64,000 nucleotides of DNA from Sisyra terminalis. Its lineage: Eukaryota > Arthropoda > Insecta > Neuroptera > Sisyridae. The notes below the pieces were generated by a model. It searched no databases and had not been told where the DNA came from. It was given only the letters and a program-made list of their open reading frames with translations. Positions 57,879 to 64,000 of this stretch are shown one piece after another. The DNA lies in the NCBI GenBank assembly GCA_958496175.1, contig OY292276.1:10186001-10250000 (forward strand), written 5' to 3'. How positions within the stretch are numbered: the stretch's first letter is position 1; every line of letters starts with the position of its first letter. Both the position numbers and the translations under genes were made by a program.

Positions 57879-58196
57879 TTACGATATTCTTAGAGAGTAA
57901 CCATAAATATTTTTCTGAATTACTTCGAACTGAAGTAATTCGTTCTGGTCCAATATCTTCTGAATTTTTTCTATCAGTAGTAGAATTACACTTTCATAAA
58001 ATTTTTGCTCTTTGGTGGTAATGATCTGTGATTTTTGATCTCTAACTGGATATCTAAAAAACTCATGCCCGTTTTTTAAATTAAAAGCTTTTGCAGCTTT
58101 AATGGGATGTGGTGCATCTACTATATTCTTCAGATCTGGAATCTTTAGATTATTATTGATTCCGATCTCAATATAATTTTTTATAAGGCAAAACCT
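57879..58196 (-). pseudogene. Unidentified ORF fragment, likely transposon-derived
   Basis: About 105 sense codons on the minus strand without ATG, including IEIGINNNLKIPDLKNIVDA, HPIKAAKAFNLKNGHEFF, RYPVRDQKSQIITTKEQKF and YESVILLLIEKIQKILDQNE, ending at a TAA at 57879. The unbroken, mixed-polarity composition looks like real protein, unlike the chance frames nearby. I do not recognise the family. It opposes the + strand Jockey fragment that begins 690 bp away. A further minus-strand frame (58436-58654) containing ARDFTTLCGNVTQKVKL lies just upstream and could be part of the same relic. Confidence 0.4.
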
Positions 58197-58435
58197 TTAC
58201 AATCTAATGGGGAAGTTAAAAATCATCTGGATCATTTTTTGTTATCAAAAGACAAAAGTTTTAAGATCCCAAAATTATGTTATTGCCACAAATATGACAG
58301 AAAATTTGTTTTAAAATAGGTACTTATTAAGAAATTATTTATGTTATAAGAAAATCGTCTTTTATTTTCCCAAGAAAAAAAAAATCGGAAATATTTTCTG
58401 GAGAACCTATGAAATAAACGTCCATCAAGTTAGCA

Positions 58436-58654
58436 CTAGTCTTTTGGAATTAAAAAAGAAAAACAACGGAATATGTTGATTATTGGTGCTTTTTTATTTT
58501 TTGCCATTTTGTGAAAGAAGGTTGTCAAACTGAATCGTGAAATTTCTTCAATATTCAAGAAAATGTTTTGTAGTTTAACTTTTTGTGTTACATTGCCACA
58601 CAATGTGGTAAAATCCCTGGCCATATTAATAGACGCACTATAGATTTTGTACAA
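58436..58654 (-). pseudogene. 72-codon minus-strand frame, unidentified
   Basis: Begins MYKIYSASINMARDF and ends FSFLIPKD; amphipathic and Lys/Phe/Ile-rich. No domain recognised. Its position just upstream of the 57879-58196 fragment on the same strand is the only reason to list it. Confidence 0.25.
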
Positions 58655-58883
58655 AATATGAAGTAATAGCTATTTTATTATATGTTTCAATTTTTGATTA
58701 GATTTTTGTTTCCTATAAAAATGTAATTTTTAACACTTATTACCAATCTGACCAAAAAAATAATTATTAACTGAAAAAAAAACTTTTACTATTAGTCTGG
58801 TCAATTTAGACATTCGAAGCTACATAAATTCCTGCTAATCTGAAAATCAGTAAGATTGTTTAAAGTATGATTAAAAATAAAAT

Positions 58884-59867
58884 TTGAAAGTTCCCCATCT
58901 TTCCCCTGTATGGAAAAAAATTTATCCAAGGTCAAAGGTCAAAAAATTAGTTTTTCACAAGGATTGGATTTCTCCAAGATATCTCCAAAAAGATTGGATG
59001 ACAGATGACAACGATAAATGTGAGGAATTAACCAATTATTTAGAAGACATTTTCACGAACAATGCGCCAATACCAGTTCCTGTCGAAATTCAAGGACCAA
59101 TTAACAAATCAGATAAAATCAAATTTACCATATCCCAGGTGACAAATAAAATAAATGAGCTAAACTTGAAAAAATCTCCCGGAATTGACAACATAAGTGG
59201 ACAAGCACTTAGATCATTACCGTTAAGCGGTCATCAAGGTATCCTTCACATACTCAACGCAATCGTTCGACTAAATTATTACCCTACTTCCTGGAAAAAA
59301 GCAAAAATCATCCTTATCTCTAAACCCGGAAAAAAACTATCTAAAATGAACTCATACTGATCCATCAGCCTGTTACCAATTCTTTCCAAAATTTTTTGAA
59401 AAACTCTTATTGGAACATTTGAATGCGGATATTACTAGACTGTAAATCATCCCACAACATCAATATGAATTCAGATCAAACCACAGTACAATTGAACAAG
59501 TCCACAGAGTTGTAAACGAAATTTAAAATGGTTTTGAAAATAAATCAATCTGTACGGGAATTTTCCTCGACGTATCTCAAGCTTTCGACAAAGTCAACCA
59601 TAATGGTTTACTCTACAAAATATACTCCTTACCAAATATACTCCTTATCCAATACCACAAAATTCTAAACAGCTACATCACCAATAGAACATTTCAGGTT
59701 CAATTTGGTAAAGAGTTCAGTTCGTCGCGAACCATAAAAGCAGGAGTACCACAAGGTAGTGTTCTGGGCCCACTATTGTACTTAATTTTTACAAGCAATC
59801 ATCCAACAAACGATTAAATTACAACCACCACATTTGCAGATGATACAGCTCTATTTTATTCCAACAA
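58884..59867 (+). pseudogene. Jockey-clade LINE, reverse transcriptase relic
   Basis: An open frame of 158 codons (58884-59357) covers the region before and at the start of the RT domain: LKKSPGIDNISG and WKKAKIILISKPGK are RT motifs 0-2 of Jockey-type LINEs. After a stop at 59358 and frameshifts follow SISLLPILSKIF, HQYEFRSNHSTIEQVHRVVN, GIFLDVSQAFDKVNHNGLL (Asp of the first catalytic motif kept; a usual Trp is Asn), KAGVPQGSVLGPLLYLIFTS and TTFADDTALFYSNKG, with the catalytic FADD intact. It then stops abruptly at 59868 where a hammerhead element begins. The 5' endonuclease half and the 3' UTR are absent. Different copy from 26530-27670, whose FADD is mutated. Confidence 0.85.
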
Positions 59868-59908
59868 AGGTTGTTTAAGATCGGTTTTTTTATTTAATAT
59901 TTTTCAAT

Positions 59909-59964
59909 ATTCAAATAATCTACGTTTCGTTACGTATCGTAACTTCATCAGGCTTCTTCAATCA
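59909..59964 (-). ncRNA. Hammerhead ribozyme motif
   Basis: Minus strand: AAGC, CUGAUGA, A, stem II GUUACG/CGUAAC with loop AUA, GAAA, CGU, A17, GAUUAUUUGAAU. Stem II and the core are intact; inner stem I has a G-A mismatch next to the C-G pair. Confidence 0.65.
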
Positions 59965-59990
59965 TAAAAAATATAGTAGGTTCAATTTAA

Positions 59991-60030
59991 ATTACGATAC
60001 GTAACGAAACGTAGCTAATTTGAGTATTGA
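59991..60030 (+). ncRNA. Half hammerhead (core CUGAUGA missing)
   Basis: Starts within stem II (UUACGAUACGUAA) and continues GAAACGUAGCUAAUUUGAG. The 5' core is cut off by the inversion breakpoint, so it cannot self-cleave alone. Confidence 0.65.
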
Positions 60031-60115
60031 AAAATATTAAATAAAAAAACCCGATCATAAATACCTTGAATAGTTTTCTTATTTAATAAAAGCTGAGATC
60101 AGAATTTTATTATCT

Positions 60116-61059
60116 ATTATTGGAAAAAATCTTAAGTACGTCTAATAATTTGATCAGGAACTGTAAAAGAAAAGCATTTTGGTTATATTTCTAAGATTTA
60201 CAGTTCAGCTTCCACCTTCTTAATCTTCAACCTAATATTTTAATGTTTTTATTTGGTCGTATTCTGGGTACGAACTCACCTCTAAAAGGTGTTGAAAAGG
60301 ATATTGAATTTATGTGATGCAGGTTGGGTCGAATGGCTCATGCAAGTGTTTTCTTTTTATCGCGTTAATAACGATTATTAAAAACGATAACGACTCTAGT
60401 TCCAACATCCTCGCAAAACAACGTTGGGTTTGTTTGGTTTTGTTGCTTCGGCGGAACGATGAACAAAGTTAATTTACAGTTCGTTATGTAACGTGTGGAA
60501 ATTTATTTATGTAACAACCTCGAAACACATGGAACATGCATACGATGGTACCGGCACAGGGTAAACGTAGACCTGGCAAGGGATGATGATGATGATGGTG
60601 CTGTTGATGATAATGATGATGATGGTGCGGCTCGAATTCAGCTAATAGTGCAAAAGAGTAAATCGTGTCGAGTGGCATCGTAATTATGTTGGCAATTTGC
60701 GGCCGAAGAACTTATCGCGGTTTATTCCAACGAAACAAACCACCATTGCGTCAAAGAGCTTTCCCGGAAAGCTCCCGAGTTTCGGGAGACAAAAAGCGAT
60801 TCGTTTAAATCTTATTTGTTTGGGTATCGCGTTCGCAGTCCACTTTGTCTTAATCACTTTTTCACAATTACCCAGTGACTTCCATGCACCGAAAGCTCAC
60901 CACGTCTGCGTTTCCCCACTTACGGAAATTGAATCGATAGAACACTGCCACTATATATTAATTTACTAATGCACAAGAAATTAAATTTTCACAACACAAA
61001 CAAAAATGAATTGGAACTACGTTTTCTTCTGCTTAAGTAGTTGAAATTAAACGTGACAC
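60116..61059. other. Intron-like sequence with (GAT)n
   Basis: 60380-60960 is less AT-rich and includes a (GAT)n microsatellite at 60583-60630; frames giving Asp or His runs come from it. No gene. Confidence 0.5.
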
Positions 61060-61450
61060 TGATTTATTTACTTCTGTCAAGTTAGCACCCGACTTTTACA
61101 AACTAAAATTTTAAATATATTTTTAGATTGACTTTTCTTTGTACTTGATTGTACCGAAAAAAATTTCATTTGTATCTCAACCGAAAAAAAGGTTATTTAA
61201 TTTTTAAAAATCGATAGCCCCCCATTGTTAGATTTTTAAAAAACTTTAACGATCATAGATAGGCCTTGACACGTAGAGGACTGTACCGAAAAAAATTTGT
61301 TTTTAACTTTAACCCAAAAAAAGTTATGAGCGATTTTGTGAATGCACTTATTCCATTGTTGAATTTTATAACGACTGTTATTTTTTTTCATCTGCAGTAC
61401 AAAGAAATTTTATTGCAGTGCAATTTGGGTGGAAGTGCTAGGTACTTATT

Positions 61451-62263
61451 AGGGTGATTTTTTTTTTGGGACTATTTTTTTTTCTCCCAGGCCGAAATTT
61501 TGTTGGAAATACATCAAAAAAAATCCCTGAAAGTTTGAGGTCTTAATATTAATATTAAGTACTCACTCACAGCGTGTGAATATTTTCCATTTAAAATACA
61601 CGTAAACTTTGATTTTTTTTTAAATTTTTATAGCTCAGCGGCATTTTATGGTATCGCCTCGCTCAAAGTCGGGATTTTTTTAAAATTGTATGCTCTATAA
61701 AAGTGCCTTTTGCGGTAAAATCGAAATTTACACGGGCGATGTAGTACGGGTCACTAAACCTAGATTTTTCATAGATTTCTCGTTTTTCTCACAGTAACTC
61801 ATGAATTACAAGACCTACAGAAAAAATGTAAATCGCAAGTTTATAGGAAATTTAATTTCCTACAAAAAAGTTCCAGAAAACCAAATCCCTAAGATTAATA
61901 TTTCTCGAGATATTGAGCTTTGAATTTCTCTTACTATAAAATTTTTACGGATTATTGAGTAAAATTTAAGAAAATATTTATTTTTTATTCCGTATTAAAA
62001 ATAGGCACTTTTGTAGAGCATACAGTTGTAAAAAAATTCCGACTTTGAGGGAGGCGATACCATAAAATGTAGCTGAGCTATAAAAATTAAAAAAAAAAAT
62101 CAAAGTTTACGTGTATTTTAAATGGGAAATATTCACACGCTGTGAGTGAGTACTTAATATTAATATTAAGACCTCAAACTTTCAGGGAATTTTTTTTGAA
62201 GTATTGTCAACAAAATTTCGGTATGAGAGCAAAAAAAAAATAGTCCAAAAAAAAATCACCCTA
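61451..62263. mobile_element. Foldback element with AGGGTGATT ends, nested
   Basis: Starts AGGGTGATTTTTTTTTTGGG and ends with its inverted copy CACCCTA. Flanks GTACTTATT (61442-61450) and GTACTTATC (62264-62272) form a 9-bp duplication. The opposite arm of the host element (about 62990-63050) preserves the undisturbed site, confirming the insertion. It shares AGGGTG termini, the TTAATATTAATATTAAG palindrome and TTTATAGCTCAG with the other foldbacks. Confidence 0.87.
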
Positions 62264-62516
62264 GTACTTATCCTAAAAAAAATCCTTCTAATTCGGTCCA
62301 AACAATAGTTACAACGGTTGATGGTACCAATTGAATTTTTGTTTGTACCTCAAGCGGAAAGAAAGTAGAGTTTTCCGGCTACAACTGATTTTCTTTGCGA
62401 GATTTTCCAAATCCAAAAGCGGTGCAATCTAGCTACGGAGGCGCTGAGGATTATACCGAAAAAATTATCCTTTTAACTCTATTCCAACGGTAGTTTTGAC
62501 GGTTTGTGTATGAGTA

Positions 62517-62679
62517 AATATTGCAGTTTAAACAAAGAAGTAATGAGAGTCTAATTACCCATATAAAAGTCATTATAACTACCGCTGGAATAGAGTTAAA
62601 TATTGCAGTTTAAACAAAGAAGTAATGAGAGTCTAATTACCCATATAAAAGTCATTATAACTACCGCTGGAATAGAGTT
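62517..62679 (+). repeat. Perfect 82-bp tandem duplication
   Basis: Two units (from 62517 and 62599) starting AATATTGCAGTTTAAACAAAG and ending GGAATAGAGTTA appear identical. It sits at the centre of the large foldback, where replication slippage on a hairpin is likely. Confidence 0.88.
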
Positions 62680-63459
62680 AGAAGGATAATTTTTTCGGTA
62701 CAATCCTCAGCACCACAGTACCTAGATTGTACTGTTTTTTGATTTGGAAATCTCGCAAAGAAAATCAGTTGTAGCCGGAAAAATCTATTTTCTTTCCGGT
62801 TGAGGTACACACAAAAATTCAACTGGTACCATCAACTAAAAACCAGCACCCGGAGGATTCTGCAAAAAAATTCGTTTGTATCTCAACAGATTCAAAATTA
62901 TGGCCGTTTTTGCATTTTCAACAATGAAGTAATTAGAGTCTAATTACATTTACAAAAACCGTTGTAACTATTGTTTGGATCGAATTAGAAGGATTTTTTT
63001 TTAGAATAAGTGCTTATGTACTTTCACCCAAATTGCACTGCAATAAAATTTCTTTGTACTGCAGTTGAAAAAAAATAACAGTCGTTTTAAAATTCAGCAA
63101 TGGAATAAGTGCATTCAGAAAATCGTTCATAATTTTTTTTGGGTTAAAGTTAAAAACAATTTTTTTTCAGTACAATACTTTACGTGTCAAGGCTTATCTA
63201 TGGTCGTCAAATATTTTGAAAAATCTAACAATGGGGGGCTATTGATTTTTAAAAATTTAATAACTTTTTTCGGTTGAGGTACAAATAATTTTTTTTCGGT
63301 ACAATCAAGTACAAACAATAGTCAATCTAAAAATATATTTAAAATTTTAATTTGTAAAAGTCGGGTGCTAACTTGACAGAGGTGATTTATTTCGATGAAA
63401 AATTATAAGGATTCATTTTTAAAAATTACGACTAATACATCTTTATTAGGTGGTCTTAT

Positions 63460-63530
63460 ATTTCACTTAATTAATTATTTTTTTAATTTGTTTCAGGTAT
63501 GTCGTCTTTATATATCCAAATTGGTAAGCT
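63460..63530 (+). promoter_or_regulatory. Recursive splice site 3 with possible 27-nt exon
   Basis: TTTTTTTAATTTGTTTCAG ends at 63496 and is followed at once by GTATGTCG. TTAATTAATTA upstream can serve as branch point. A second donor, ATTG|GTAAGC, begins at 63524, giving a possible 27-nt recursive exon. The layout copies site 2 closely (CAG|GTATGT, an ATAT.TCC(A) word, then GGT(A/G)AG). Confidence 0.75.
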
Positions 63531-64000
63531 AATCTTATCGTTCTGTACATTAACTTTGTGAAGCCATTAATTTTTTTTTTTGTGTAATTAAAATCAAGGG
63601 AAAGAACTGAAAAGCTTTTTTTATAATCCAATCCAATTAATTAACTTGTATATTAAAAAATTAGGATATTTAAAAGATGAAATTATCATTTTGCTTTACT
63701 TAGTTGGAAATTAAAAATTAAATAAAGATTAGGAAAGGTCATGGGAAGTTGTTCTGTATTTGGAGAGGTTTCATTATGAAGATTTAATTTAATTATACTT
63801 TATTATATTTTTTTTTCACAATTTTTAGTTTCATTATATTTTTAATATTTAATTATGTTTTCCAAATCCTTAAGCATGTGTTTTTCTGATTTGCAATTAA
63901 ATATCTTATGAAAATTTAAATCTATACATATAAATAAAATTGGAGTGTGTGTTAGTAGGTAATATTCAAATAACCGCTTTTTACTACATGCATTTATGTA
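63531..64000. other. AT-rich sequence to window edge
   Basis: No gene or repeat arm recognised. Confidence 0.5.

Larger units (their letters stand above)
59868..60115. mobile_element. Head-to-head hammerhead (PLE) insertion inside the LINE
   Basis: 59868-59990 runs on the minus strand and 59991-60115 on the plus strand, making a palindrome around TTTAAATTACG. The minus part holds a full hammerhead; the plus part starts midway through one at stem II and runs to the tail TTTTATTATCTATTA. Inverted 5' pieces like this are typical of PLE insertions. Confidence 0.72.
61070..63382. mobile_element. Large foldback element, CTTCTGTCAAG ends, hosting another
   Basis: TGATTTATTT flanks both sides (61060-61069, 63383-63392), a 10-bp target duplication. 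Ends (A)CTTCTGTCAAGTTAGCACC and its inverted copy. Arms 61070-61450 and 62995-63382 pair; inner arms 62290-62460 and 62700-62850 pair again (GTTGTAGCCGGAAAA, TTTCTTTGCGAGATT). Modules of the form GAGGA(T/C)T..ACCGAAAAAATT recur four times. The left arm is split by the 61451-62263 element. Without that guest it is about 1.5 kb. Non-coding. Confidence 0.82.

Noticed and set aside
60484..60683. Asp-rich and His-rich ORFs
   Set aside because: Both are translations of the (GAT)n microsatellite on opposite strands.
61266..61457. ORF in the left arm of the large foldback
   Set aside because: Lies within non-coding transposon arm; the matching inverted arm does not preserve the frame.

Overview
Eukaryotic, very AT-rich non-coding DNA, most probably from an insect. 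The support is Jockey-clade LINE reverse-transcriptase fragments, Penelope-like element (PLE) debris with hammerhead ribozyme folds, a Tc/mariner-type transposase relic of the kind abundant in arthropods, TTAA- and TA-flanked MITEs, and many long foldback elements. I cannot place the species; a beetle-like genome is only a guess. I find no intact host protein-coding gene, no rRNA, no convincing functional tRNA and no CRISPR array. All ORFs longer than about 60 codons that I could interpret are chance frames or transposon relics, apart from one possible host exon (minus strand, about 18359-18546).

The most informative signal is three near-perfect recursive-splice (ratchet) sites, all on the + strand: a pyrimidine tract, then CAG joined directly to GTAAGC or GTATGT, at 7154/7155, 34107/34108 and 63496/63497. 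They are about 27.0 and 29.4 kb apart, and each has another possible 5' splice site 27-55 nt downstream. The simplest reading is that the whole window lies inside one giant intron of a + strand gene that is removed in steps.

Layout. 1-870 is a degenerate minisatellite. 2339-3400 is the first of a foldback family with AGGGTG ends and 9-10 bp target duplications; the others are at 34981, 38820, 54935 and 61451, with a truncated copy at 25178. 7634-8817 is a tandem duplication carrying a hammerhead-bearing insertion. 10579 is a small 9-bp-TSD MITE and 11276-12368 a pogo/Tigger-like element inside a longer inverted repeat. 14485-15458 is another tandem duplication. 16137 and 31589 are TTAA-type MITEs. 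20763-22331 is a three-armed foldback. 26530-29500 is a pile-up: a Jockey LINE split by a MITE, a Helitron-like/tRNA-like composite and a 1-kb foldback. 41395-43735 holds hAT-like debris, a tRNA-like segment and a palindromic PLE relic. 45020-46770 holds a tandem pair of hammerheads, a PLE reverse-transcriptase fragment and a second composite. 48220-51124 is a tandem duplication with two datable small insertions, followed by a mariner-like pseudogene. 57879-60115 is a second Jockey LINE broken by a head-to-head hammerhead element. 61070-63382 is a 2.3-kb foldback containing a second foldback.

The pieces do not form a pathway. They are layers of insertion history in a long intron. Several paired structures preserve the pre-insertion site of another element, so target duplications can be read directly.
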